DNA of 34,345 nucleotides, taken from an uncultured Bacilli bacterium. Its GTDB lineage: Bacteria > Bacillota_I > Bacilli_A > RF39 > UBA660. Location: the NCBI GenBank assembly GCA_947628375.1, contig CANQZQ010000003.1:1-34345 (forward strand), given 5' to 3'. This document shows, one piece after another, positions 15,675 through 24,772 of the stretch (positions within the stretch are counted from its first letter, which is position 1; the number at the start of each line of letters is the position of its first letter). The notes under the pieces were generated by a model. That model was not told the DNA's origin. It worked only from the letters and a program-made list of their open reading frames with translations, and made no database searches. A program made the translations under genes and the position numbers.

Positions 15675-16848
15675 GTTACTTGCTCCGGCTGGTGATTTAG
15701 AAAGACTTAAAATTGCCTTCCTTTATGGAGCTGACGCATGTTATATAGGGGGAAAAGATTATAGTCTAAGAGCTAATGCTAAAAATTTTAGCCTTGATGA
15801 AATAAAAGAAGCGACTATCTTTGCTCATGAGTTACAAAAGAAAATATATGTTACAGTGAATATTGTTTTTCATGATAGTAATTTACCTAATTTAGATTCT
15901 TATTTAAAAAAATTAAAAGAGATTGGTGTAGATGCCGTTATTGTTAGTGATATAGTTGCACTTAAAAAAGCCCAAGAAATAGGATTAGATATTATTTTAT
16001 CTACGCAATCAAGTATTTTAAATTATAGTGCCATTAAATTTTGGCAAGGTTTGGGAGTCAAAAGATTTGTTTTAGGAAGAGAAGCAACAAGAGAAGATAT
16101 AATTAGAATTAAAAAAGAATGTGATGTTCAAATTGAATGTTTTATTCATGGTGCCATGTGTACCAGCATAAGTGGTAAATGTGTTTTATCAAACTATATG
16201 ACTGGAAGAGATTCTAATCGTGGTGGTTGTGCCCAAATTTGTCGTTGGGTTTTTAAAACCGATGGCCCTGATTTTACTTTTATGAGTAAAGACTTAAATA
16301 TGGTGGAATATATCGAAGATATGATAAATATTGGTGTTTCATCTTTTAAAGTAGAAGGAAGAATGCGTTCTATTTATTATATTGCTACAGTCATTTTATG
16401 TTATCGCAAGATTATTGATAAAATTAATAATCATACTTTAACAAAGGAAGATAAAATATATTATCAAAAAGTATTAGACCGAGTTGCCAATCGCGATACG
16501 ATGCCTCAATTTTATCAAAAGTTTCCTGGTGTTAATGAAAGTTACTTTAATGACCGAGTTGAAGTATCTAATCAAGATTTTTTAGGAATAGTTATTTCTT
16601 ATGACAAAGAAAAAAAATTAATTTATTTAGAGCAAAGAAATTATTTTAAAATTGGTGATGTTGTTGAATTTATTGGTCCAAATATGGAACCAATTACATA
16701 TACTATAACTAGTATAATAAATGAAGATCATGAAAATATCGATATTGCTAGACATCCTCAAATGCGCATCTATTTACCATTTGATAAAGATATTTGTCCC
16801 TATGCTATGATGCGTATAAAAATATTTGACAAAAAAGATATTTTATAG
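15667..16848 (+). CDS. U32 family peptidase (YrrO/TrhP2-like, tRNA hydroxylation)
   Basis: MTELLAPAGDLERLKIAFLYGADACYIGGKDYSLRA; ECFIHGAMCTSISGKCVLSNYMTGRDSNRGGCAQICRW. Confidence 0.93.
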   Translation: MTELLAPAGDLERLKIAFLYGADACYIGGKDYSLRANAKNFSLDEIKEATIFAHELQKKIYVTVNIVFHDSNLPNLDSYLKKLKEIGVDAVIVSDIVALKKAQEIGLDIILSTQSSILNYSAIKFWQGLGVKRFVLGREATREDIIRIKKECDVQIECFIHGAMCTSISGKCVLSNYMTGRDSNRGGCAQICRWVFKTDGPDFTFMSKDLNMVEYIEDMINIGVSSFKVEGRMRSIYYIATVILCYRKIIDKINNHTLTKEDKIYYQKVLDRVANRDTMPQFYQKFPGVNESYFNDRVEVSNQDFLGIVISYDKEKKLIYLEQRNYFKIGDVVEFIGPNMEPITYTITSIINEDHENIDIARHPQMRIYLPFDKDICPYAMMRIKIFDKKDIL

Positions 16849-16894
16849 TATCATTTTGTACGTTAATTAATATTTAACAAAAGGAGAAATTTAA

Positions 16895-17365
16895 ATGAAA
16901 AAAGAAGATTTTTTCGAACTAACTGCTGAAGGTTATTTAGAGTTAGAAACTGAATTAAATGAACTAAAAAATGTTAAAAGAAAAGAAGTAATTACGGCTT
17001 TAAAAGAAGCAAGAGCGATGGGCGATTTATCAGAAAATGCTGATTATGATGCTGCTCGTAATGATCAAGCTCAAATTGAAGCTAGAATTAAAGAATTAGA
17101 ATATAAATTAGAACATAGTAAAATTGTTGATACCAGTAAAAAAGGTGGTAATATTGGTATTGGTTCTGTTGTTACCGTCAAAGATGAAGATGATGAAGAA
17201 GAAGAATATAAAATGGTTTCTTCAGTTGAATCAGATCCGTTCAATAATAAGATTTCTATTGAATCTCCAATTGGTATGGCTTTAAAAGGTCATAAAGTTG
17301 GTGATGAAGTAACAGTTGAAAGCCCAAATGGTGGCTACAAAATTAAAATCTTAAATGTCGCATAG
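16895..17365 (+). CDS. greA: Transcription elongation factor GreA
   Basis: LTAEGYLELETELNELKNVKRKEVITALKEARAMGDLSENADYDAARNDQAQIEARIKELE. Confidence 0.97.
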   Translation: MKKEDFFELTAEGYLELETELNELKNVKRKEVITALKEARAMGDLSENADYDAARNDQAQIEARIKELEYKLEHSKIVDTSKKGGNIGIGSVVTVKDEDDEEEEYKMVSSVESDPFNNKISIESPIGMALKGHKVGDEVTVESPNGGYKIKILNVA

Positions 17366-17387
17366 AACATAGTAATATGTTCTTTTT
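17364..17387 (+). terminator. Rho-independent terminator after greA
   Basis: AGAACATA-GTAA-TATGTTCT followed by TTTT. Confidence 0.8.
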
Positions 17388-17410
17388 AAATAGTTTGCAA
17401 TGTTGTTACT

Positions 17411-17429
17411 ATCAACATAATATGTTGAT
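17411..17429. promoter_or_regulatory. Putative RelB operator palindrome
   Basis: ATCAACATA-A-TATGTTGAT, a perfect 9-bp inverted repeat overlapping the -35 of the predicted relB promoter. Confidence 0.55.
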
Positions 17430-17452
17430 TTAAAATTTAGTAATGTTATAAT
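17425..17452 (+). promoter_or_regulatory. Predicted promoter of the relB-like gene
   Basis: TTGATT (17425-17430), 16-bp spacer, TATAAT (17447-17452). Confidence 0.5.
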
Positions 17453-17478
17453 GAAATAGATGGAAAGGAAGTGTTAAA

Positions 17479-17766
17479 ATGGCTAGTTATACAACCACGT
17501 TAAATGTTAATGTTGATGCTAAAACTAAAGAAGAAGCCACCAGAATATTAAAAGAATTAGGTCTTAATATGACAACGGCAGTTAATATGTTTTTAGCTCA
17601 AATTGTGAAAAGAAACGGCATTCCTTTTGAGGTAGTAAATAATAAACCAAGTAGAGAAGTAATGAAAGCGCTTAAAGAAGCTGATAATATTATTAAGCAT
17701 CCAGATGATTATCCAAGCTATGATAATAGAGAAGAATTAAAGAAGGCTTTTCTTGATGAAGAATAA
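17479..17766 (+). CDS. RelB/DinJ family antitoxin
   Basis: LNVNVDAKTKEEATRILKELGLNMTTAVNMFLAQIVKRNGIPFEV; SD GGAAAGGAAG. Confidence 0.93.
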   Translation: MASYTTTLNVNVDAKTKEEATRILKELGLNMTTAVNMFLAQIVKRNGIPFEVVNNKPSREVMKALKEADNIIKHPDDYPSYDNREELKKAFLDEE

Positions 17767-18092
17767 TATTTCTCCCAACTTTAGTAAAATATAAAAATAA
17801 AGTAAAATTTTCTACTCGGTTTAATAAAAGCTTAAAAAGGGTTTTAAAACAAGGAAAGAATATTGATAAATTATTAGATGTTATTGATTTATTAGCTAAT
17901 GGAGAAGAGTTGCCTTATAAATAATAATCTTTATGTTAATTGTTATGAATGTCATATTTAGCCCGATTGGCTTTTAATATATCGTTATAATTATGATGAA
18001 TTAATATTAGTCTTAGTTAACACAGGAAGTCATAATTATTTATTTAAAATTTTAGCTTATCTTTTTGGTAAGTTTTTCTATGCAAAAAAATA
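17756..18092 (+). pseudogene. Decayed YafQ/RelE-family toxin
   Basis: ATG 17756 overlaps the antitoxin end (MKNNISPNFSK...). Coding continues in shifted frames: YKNKVKFSTRFNKSLKRVLKQGKNIDKLLDVIDLLANGEELPYK*, then NNLYVNCYECHI*PDWLLIYRYNYDELILVLVNTGSHNYLF. Two frameshifts and an in-frame TAG at 17959-17961. Confidence 0.8.
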
Positions 18093-18130
18093 AACTTATG
18101 CTAAAATAGATTTTATTGAAGGAGATTTTT

Positions 18131-19072
18131 ATGATTGAAACGGTTATAATTAATAGTGAAAAATTAGAGAAAGAATTAGATGATATTCTCCATTATGAGT
18201 TCAAAAATTGTGATATTTATAAAAATGAAGTTTACAATTTTAATTATGAATTAAAAAGATTTTTAAATCCATTTTTAAATCTTCAACTTTATCATGATTA
18301 TAGCATTTCTTTAACTGATCCAAAAATTTATACGGCTGATAAAAAACGAGTATTATGTTTTACTTGCAATAATTTTAATAATGATAGTTCATATATATTT
18401 TATATAGATAATTATATTGGAATGAATGAAGTAACAGTTAAAAGTAAAAATGGTAAAGAAGAAGAGGTTGTTTGGAAATATCAAGTAGAACCTAACATGA
18501 CCTATTTACCTAAAGCTTTATCACTTACTAAATCAGGTGTTAAGAAGTCGGTTGAAATATTAGAAGGAAAAGATGAATATACTATCAATTATCAAAATGG
18601 TAATGATAAAATAATTAAAATTGTTTTATCTAGTGAAGATTTGAGTAAAATATTAAGTTTATATGATTTACAAATATTTATCGCTATTGTAAAAGAAGGT
18701 AGAGATTTTGGCTTTGAATATATGCTTCTTTATCTAATAGATATATGTCAAAAAATAAAAGATAAATTTAATATTAAAATGTTTGAAATGCATTATGATA
18801 AAGAAAGAAATTATTTCTTTAATTATTTAGTTATTAAAGAGGGTAAAATCCAAAGATTTGAACATAAAGTTAATGATTTGGTAACTATTCTTGATGAAAA
18901 TAGTATTTGGCATTATAGTGATGATAATGTTCGAATTGATGCTGATGATAATTTAAATGAAACAGTAAGATTTAAGTCAGGAATTAATAAAAGAATTTTA
19001 GGAAGAAAAATTACAAGAGGTGAACAAAGTATTAAAAGAGTTAGAGATACTTTAACTCACATAATGAAGTAA
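18131..19072 (+). CDS. Hypothetical protein, no recognised family
   Basis: Long ORF; ATG 18131 preceded by GGAG. Track start is 18116. Confidence 0.75.
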   Translation: MIETVIINSEKLEKELDDILHYEFKNCDIYKNEVYNFNYELKRFLNPFLNLQLYHDYSISLTDPKIYTADKKRVLCFTCNNFNNDSSYIFYIDNYIGMNEVTVKSKNGKEEEVVWKYQVEPNMTYLPKALSLTKSGVKKSVEILEGKDEYTINYQNGNDKIIKIVLSSEDLSKILSLYDLQIFIAIVKEGRDFGFEYMLLYLIDICQKIKDKFNIKMFEMHYDKERNYFFNYLVIKEGKIQRFEHKVNDLVTILDENSIWHYSDDNVRIDADDNLNETVRFKSGINKRILGRKITRGEQSIKRVRDTLTHIMK

Positions 19073-19132
19073 CTTATTGCTAAACAAGGGATTTTATAAT
19101 ATAATAAAGAAGTATTTGAAAGGTGTGAATTA

Positions 19133-20395
19133 ATGAAAAACGTACATGAAATTGAAATTAAACTTGAGGGTGAAAAATGGACTAATTGTTTAGATAATGC
19201 CTTTAAAAAAGCTAATAAAGAGGTTAAAATAGATGGCTTTAGAAAAGGATGCGCTCCTAAAGATGTTTATCTAAAACATTATAAAATTGAATCTTTATAT
19301 AATGACGCTATTCAAGAAGCAATTAATATCGCTTATAAAGAAGTATTAGATGAACATAAATTAACTCCCGTTATTGAACCGGAAGTTAATGTTACTGGTA
19401 TTTCTGATGGCTCTGTTATTTTTAGTTTTAAAATTATTACTAAACCAGAAGTTAAACTATCTTCTTATAAAAATTTAGGTGTTAAAAAAGAAAAAGCTAA
19501 AGTATCAAAAGAAGAATTAAATGAAGAAATTGAACATTTAAGAAGTGAACTAGCAGAAGTAGTAGTTAAAGAAAATGGCGAAGTAGCAAATGGCGATACT
19601 GTTGTTATTGATTTCGATGGTTTTGTTGACGGTAAACCTCTAGATGGTGGTAAGGGTGAAAATTATCCATTGGAAATTGGCTCTCATACTTTTATTCCTG
19701 GCTTTGAAGAAGGACTTATTTCTCATCATACAAATGATGAAGTAGAACTTAATTTGACATTCCCTGAAAATTATGTTGAAGATTTAAAAAATAAACCAGT
19801 TACTTTTAAAGTAAAGATTCATGAAATCAAAGCAAAAGTTTTACCAGAAATTAATGAAGAATTTTATAAAGATTTAGGACTTGAGGTTAAAACCAAAGAA
19901 GAATTTGAGAAAGAAGTAGAAAAAAATATCAAAGCTCATAAAGAAGAACATATTGAAGAAGAGTTTGTCGATAATTTACTTGAAGCCGCTACTAAAAACT
20001 TAGAAGTTGAAATAAATCCTGAAATTATTGATGAAGAAGTACATCGTATGATGGAAGGATATCAAAGACAACTTAAAACTCAAGGTATTGATATGGAACA
20101 ATATTATAAAATTACCGGAACAACTCATGAAGATTTACATAAGCAATTAGAACCTGAAGCCATTAAAAGACTTAAATATCGTTATATAATTGAGACCATT
20201 GCTGATATGGAAAAAATTGACTTTACGGAAAAGGAAGTTAAAGATAAAGCTAAAGAAATGGCTGATAATTATGGTATTAAATTAGAAGAGTTAATTGAAG
20301 CATATGGTACTCTTGATGTTGTTAAATATGATATGCGTATGCATCGTGCTTTAGAAATATTAAAAGAAAGTAATGAAGCTAAAAAAGGTGAGTAA
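19133..20395 (+). CDS. tig: Trigger factor
   Basis: KVDGFRKG-like IDGFRKGCAPKDVYLKHY; PPIase GDTVVIDFDGFVDGKPLDGGKGENYPLEIGSHTFIPGFEEGLI. Confidence 0.97.
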   Translation: MKNVHEIEIKLEGEKWTNCLDNAFKKANKEVKIDGFRKGCAPKDVYLKHYKIESLYNDAIQEAINIAYKEVLDEHKLTPVIEPEVNVTGISDGSVIFSFKIITKPEVKLSSYKNLGVKKEKAKVSKEELNEEIEHLRSELAEVVVKENGEVANGDTVVIDFDGFVDGKPLDGGKGENYPLEIGSHTFIPGFEEGLISHHTNDEVELNLTFPENYVEDLKNKPVTFKVKIHEIKAKVLPEINEEFYKDLGLEVKTKEEFEKEVEKNIKAHKEEHIEEEFVDNLLEAATKNLEVEINPEIIDEEVHRMMEGYQRQLKTQGIDMEQYYKITGTTHEDLHKQLEPEAIKRLKYRYIIETIADMEKIDFTEKEVKDKAKEMADNYGIKLEELIEAYGTLDVVKYDMRMHRALEILKESNEAKKGE

Positions 20396-20499
20396 TCATC
20401 TTTTTTTCTTATTAAAATCTTTTTTTAAAAATTATCTTTTTTATATTTACAAACTAAAAAATATTTTTTATAATAAACCTTGAACTTTGGAGGTGCAAA

Positions 20500-22788
20500 A
20501 TGGACTATACATTACTTGTTATGCTCTTAAAAGATTTAGTGATTTTGCCCTTTCAAGAAATTAAACTTGAATTAAAAGATGAAATAAGTAAAAAGATAAT
20601 TAAACTTAGTAATAAAAAATATAGTGATCGCGTTTTAATAGTATCTCCGATAGCTAGCGATAAAGAAACTTCAGTTGATGATTTACCTAAAGTAGGGGTT
20701 ATTGCTTATATTAAAAGTAAGATTGAACTATCTAATGGTAACTTAAGACTTACTTTAAGAGGTGAAAAAAGAGTTAAAATATTAGAATATCGTTCTTTTA
20801 CTGAAGATATTATTGATGCTCAAATAACTGATATAGTTTTACCTAAACTAGAAGCTACAACAGAAGAAGTAACTAAAAGAAAACTAAAAACAACATTAGA
20901 AGAATATATTTCGACTAACTCTAGTGTTTCTAATAGTATTTTAAAAACTATTAATGAAAATGATGATTTAGGTTTTTTAACTGATGCTATAACTTCTTTT
21001 TTGCCTTTGGATTTTTCTAAAAAACATAATTATATGTTAGAGTTAAATAGTGAAAAAAGAGCCTTGTCTTTAATTAAAGATATCAATATAGAAATAAAAT
21101 ATAATGAATTAGATGAAAAAATATCTAATAATGTCGAAATTCGTTTAACGAAAGAACAAGAGGAATATTATTTAAAAGAAAAACTAAAAGAAATTGAAAA
21201 TGCTTTAAATATTAAAGAAAGCGAATTAGAAGATATTAATAAATACTTAGATATTCTAAATAATTTAAAATTATCTTCAAAAACTCATGAAAAACTTTTA
21301 AATGAGATAGATAAATTAAAAAGAATTCCTAAAACATCACCAGAATATGGAGTAATAGTTAGTTATTTAGAATGGGTTTTATCTCTTCCATGGCAAAATG
21401 AAAGTACTGAAAACTTAAATGTTAAAACAGTTTTAAATCATTTAAATAAAAGCCATTATGGTCTTTACTTGATTAAAGAAAGAATTGAAGATTATGTTAA
21501 TGCCAAAAATATTAATGAAGAAATTGCTAACCCCATTATTTGTCTAGTAGGTCCACCAGGTATTGGTAAAACCACTATTTCTAAATCAATTGCGGAAGCA
21601 TTAAATAGAGAATTTGCTAAAATAAGTGTTGGAGGACTAAATGATGCCACTGAATTAGTTGGATCAAGAAGAACTTATTTAGGGGCTCTTCCTGGTAAAA
21701 TAATGCAATCATTAAAAAAATGTGGCACTAATAATCCGGTAATTTTAATTGATGAAGTTGATAAAATGGTTAAAGATTATAAAGGAGATCCCGCTAGTAT
21801 TTTACTTGATGTTTTAGATTCCAATCAAAATAAAAGCTTTGTTGATAATTACATTGAAGAGCCTTTTGACTTAAGCCACGTTTTATTTATTTTAACCGCT
21901 AATAGTGTTGATACTGTTCCCTATACTTTATATGATCGCTTAGAAATTATTAATCTATCTAGTTATACTGTCTTTGAAAAATTAGATATAGCTAAAAAAT
22001 ATCTTTTACCTAAAATATATGCTGATTTTAAAATCACCAAAAAGTTAATAATGAAAGATGATACTATTATATATTTAATTAATAATTATACAAAAGAAGC
22101 GGGAGTTCGTAACCTTCAAAGAATATTAAAAACTTTAGTTACTAAAGTTATCTCTAGCAAAAAAGAAAGCTTAACTATTACTAATGAAGATCTTAAAAAA
22201 TATTTAAAAGAACCAATAAATGAAATTAAATTAAATAAAAAAGAACTACCGGGGATAGTTAATGCTTTAGCTTATACTAACTTAGGAGGAGTCGCTTTAA
22301 CGGTTGAAGCCTCAGTATATAATGGTGAAGAAAAAGTGATTACTACCGGTTCTTTAGGTGATGTCTTAAAAGAAAGTGTTTATGTTGCCTCCTCTTTTAT
22401 TAAAGAAAGCGATTATGTTAATAGTACTGCTTTTTATAATAGAACAATTCATATTCATATCCCCGATAATGCCAGTAAAAAAGAAGGCCCATCTTGTGGC
22501 ATTGCAATTACGACGGCCATTTTATCAGTTATTTTAAATGTTAAAATAGATCCGTTAGTTGCTTTTAGTGGAGAAATTAGTTTAAAAGGTAATATCTTAC
22601 CTATTGGGGGTCTAAAAGAAAAACTAATCGCAGCTTATAATAACGGAATTAAAAAAGTCTATATTCCTGAAGATAATAGTAATGATTTACTTGAGGTCCC
22701 TAAACAAATAATTGATAATTTAGAAATTAAATTAGTTAATAATTATGATACTATTTATAAAGATTTATTTAAAAATAATATAGCTTAA
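20500..22788 (+). CDS. lon: ATP-dependent protease Lon
   Basis: Walker A GPPGIGKTTISKSIAEALNREF, SVGGLNDATELVGSRRTYLGALPGKI, Walker B ILIDEVDKM, catalytic KKEGPSCGIAI. Confidence 0.97.
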   Translation: MDYTLLVMLLKDLVILPFQEIKLELKDEISKKIIKLSNKKYSDRVLIVSPIASDKETSVDDLPKVGVIAYIKSKIELSNGNLRLTLRGEKRVKILEYRSFTEDIIDAQITDIVLPKLEATTEEVTKRKLKTTLEEYISTNSSVSNSILKTINENDDLGFLTDAITSFLPLDFSKKHNYMLELNSEKRALSLIKDINIEIKYNELDEKISNNVEIRLTKEQEEYYLKEKLKEIENALNIKESELEDINKYLDILNNLKLSSKTHEKLLNEIDKLKRIPKTSPEYGVIVSYLEWVLSLPWQNESTENLNVKTVLNHLNKSHYGLYLIKERIEDYVNAKNINEEIANPIICLVGPPGIGKTTISKSIAEALNREFAKISVGGLNDATELVGSRRTYLGALPGKIMQSLKKCGTNNPVILIDEVDKMVKDYKGDPASILLDVLDSNQNKSFVDNYIEEPFDLSHVLFILTANSVDTVPYTLYDRLEIINLSSYTVFEKLDIAKKYLLPKIYADFKITKKLIMKDDTIIYLINNYTKEAGVRNLQRILKTLVTKVISSKKESLTITNEDLKKYLKEPINEIKLNKKELPGIVNALAYTNLGGVALTVEASVYNGEEKVITTGSLGDVLKESVYVASSFIKESDYVNSTAFYNRTIHIHIPDNASKKEGPSCGIAITTAILSVILNVKIDPLVAFSGEISLKGNILPIGGLKEKLIAAYNNGIKKVYIPEDNSNDLLEVPKQIIDNLEIKLVNNYDTIYKDLFKNNIA

Positions 22789-22836
22789 GTTATATTATTT
22801 TTTTAATTAACATATTATTTTTTAGGAGATGATAAT

Positions 22837-23595
22837 ATGTATGTAAAAATACCTTTTGAAAGTATTATTGACTTTAAAACAAATATCTCAGAAATAACAA
22901 AAATGTCTTTAGAACACGATTATAATATCTCAGAAGGCTTAGTTTTAGGTAATTTCTATGTAAGTGGGGAATACAAGACTCATGAAGTAAGTGTTAATAC
23001 TGAACCTTTTAAATATACTTTACCATTTACCGTAGAATTAAGAGAGGATATTAAAAAGGATACTTTAGAATTCAATATTGAAGATTTTTCTTATGAAATT
23101 ACTGATAAAACTAATTTAAAAGTTAATATTGAATATTCATTAAAAGCTTTAGTTAATGAAGAAGAAGTTTTTGAAAGAGTTAATGAAGAAGAGTTAAATA
23201 GTGAATTAGAATTTATTGATGAATTTTTAAATCAAGAAAAAATTAATGAAGAAGAAGGGGAGAATGATGATGAAAGAATTAATGAAGAAAGTGAAAATGT
23301 GGTTTCAAAAAATGAAGAAGAAACTAAAGAAATAGCTTTAGAAGAAAGTAAAGATTTAAAAGAAGAGGAAAAAGAAGAAAGATTAGGAGAAACCGAAGAA
23401 AAAACAATAATGGAAACAATTAAAGATAGTGATGATACATTTGTTACATATCATGTTCATATTGCTAAAGAAAATGAAACTTTAGAAACAATTGCTAATT
23501 TTTATAGTGTACCAAGTAGTATTATAACTGAGTATAATAATTGTGATTCAGTCTCAACTGGCGATAAAGTTTTAATACCTAAAATCGATGAATAA
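22837..23595 (+). CDS. SpoVID-like protein with C-terminal LysM domain
   Basis: N-terminal SpoVID/SPOCS-like beta domain, Glu-rich linker, C-terminal YHVHIAKENETLETIANFYSVPSSIITEYNNCDSVSTGDKVLIP (LysM). Next gene is YsxE-like, the same order as Bacillus spoVID-ysxE. Confidence 0.7.
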   Translation: MYVKIPFESIIDFKTNISEITKMSLEHDYNISEGLVLGNFYVSGEYKTHEVSVNTEPFKYTLPFTVELREDIKKDTLEFNIEDFSYEITDKTNLKVNIEYSLKALVNEEEVFERVNEEELNSELEFIDEFLNQEKINEEEGENDDERINEESENVVSKNEEETKEIALEESKDLKEEEKEERLGETEEKTIMETIKDSDDTFVTYHVHIAKENETLETIANFYSVPSSIITEYNNCDSVSTGDKVLIPKIDE

Positions 23596-24481
23596 ATTAG
23601 AAAGCTTAAAATCATTATATAAACCATATCGTTATACTATTAAAGGAAAATGTACAATTTTAGAAACTACAAGTGGTAATTTTGTCGTTAAGAAAAAACC
23701 AAAAAATAAAGACTTAAATAGTATTTTTAATTATTTAAAAAGTCGTGGGTTTAATAATTTTCCAGAATGTTTTTCATCTTTTAATAGTCGTGATGATGAT
23801 ATCGTTTATGAATACATTGAAGATAATGAAATAATTAACCCTAATAAATGCGAAGATTTAATTTCTTTGGTGGCCCTTTTACATTCTAAAACTTCTTATA
23901 ATAAAGAAGTAAGAGAAGAAACCTATCAAGAAATATATGAAAATATTGATAATAATATTGCTTATTTAAAAAGTTATTATTTAAAGTATTATGATTTATT
24001 TTTAAAAAGTATTTACCCGTCCCCCAAAGAATATGAATTTTTAAGAAATTATTCTAAAATCAATGCAGCTTTAGATTTTTCTAAAAGAGAGTTAGATGAT
24101 TGGTTTAATTTAGTCAAGGATAAAAAAAGTGAAAGAATATCTTTAGTTCATAATAATTTAAGCCTAGATCATTATTTAATTAATGATAAAGAATATTTAA
24201 TAAGTTGGGATAATGCTAAATTTGATACGCCAATCTTAGATTTATATAATCTATATCAAAATAACTTTTGGGATTTAGAATTTAGTAGTATTTATAAAAA
24301 ATATTTGTTAACTTCTCCTTTATCTAATGAGGAGCAAAAATTATTTTTTATTTTAATAAGTTTAGTCCCCGAGATTAATTTTGATGGTTCGGAATTTGAA
24401 GTATGTAAAGAGATGCGTAAAAAAATAGATTATATTTATAAAACTGAGGACTTTTTAAAAGAATATTATCAAAATGAGTAA
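23588..24481 (+). CDS. YsxE/CotS-like phosphotransferase-fold protein
   Basis: FVVKKKPKNKDLNSIFNYLKSRGFNNFPE, VHNNLSLDHYLINDKEYLISWDNAKFDTPILDLYNLYQN (APH-like). Adjacent to the spoVID-like gene. Confidence 0.7.
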   Translation: MNKLESLKSLYKPYRYTIKGKCTILETTSGNFVVKKKPKNKDLNSIFNYLKSRGFNNFPECFSSFNSRDDDIVYEYIEDNEIINPNKCEDLISLVALLHSKTSYNKEVREETYQEIYENIDNNIAYLKSYYLKYYDLFLKSIYPSPKEYEFLRNYSKINAALDFSKRELDDWFNLVKDKKSERISLVHNNLSLDHYLINDKEYLISWDNAKFDTPILDLYNLYQNNFWDLEFSSIYKKYLLTSPLSNEEQKLFFILISLVPEINFDGSEFEVCKEMRKKIDYIYKTEDFLKEYYQNE

Positions 24482-24486
24482 ATGAT

Positions 24487-24660
24487 TTAAAACCAAACAA
24501 TTCTGCTTATACAAGCAAAGAGTAAAAGTATTTCTACAAATAAAATAAAAATATTATATCTAAATGGCAAAATAAAAGTTATAATTAATTGATAAAAAAT
24601 TAAAATACATAAACCAATGGCACAAAAAATATAAAATGTTGGATTAGGCCTTTTAGGCAT
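24487..24660 (-). CDS. Small membrane protein
   Basis: ATG at 24660 (MPKRPNPTFYIFCAIGLCILIFYQLIITFILPFRYN...), SD AGGTGAT. Two predicted TM segments. Confidence 0.6.
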   Translation of the reverse strand: MPKRPNPTFYIFCAIGLCILIFYQLIITFILPFRYNIFILFVEILLLFACISRIVWF

Positions 24661-24662
24661 AG

Positions 24663-24695
24663 ATATCACCTATAATAATATATTATTGGTGATAT
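24663..24695. repeat. Inverted repeat in the divergent intergenic region
   Basis: ATATCACC (24663-24670) and GGTGATAT (24688-24695) with an AT-rich, partly complementary interior, followed by T6. Confidence 0.6.
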
Positions 24696-24772
24696 TTTTT
24701 GTGCAAAACTATTTAAAAAGATAAAAAAATATGATAATATAAAAGTAATAGAAAAATAGAAAGAGGATAGTT

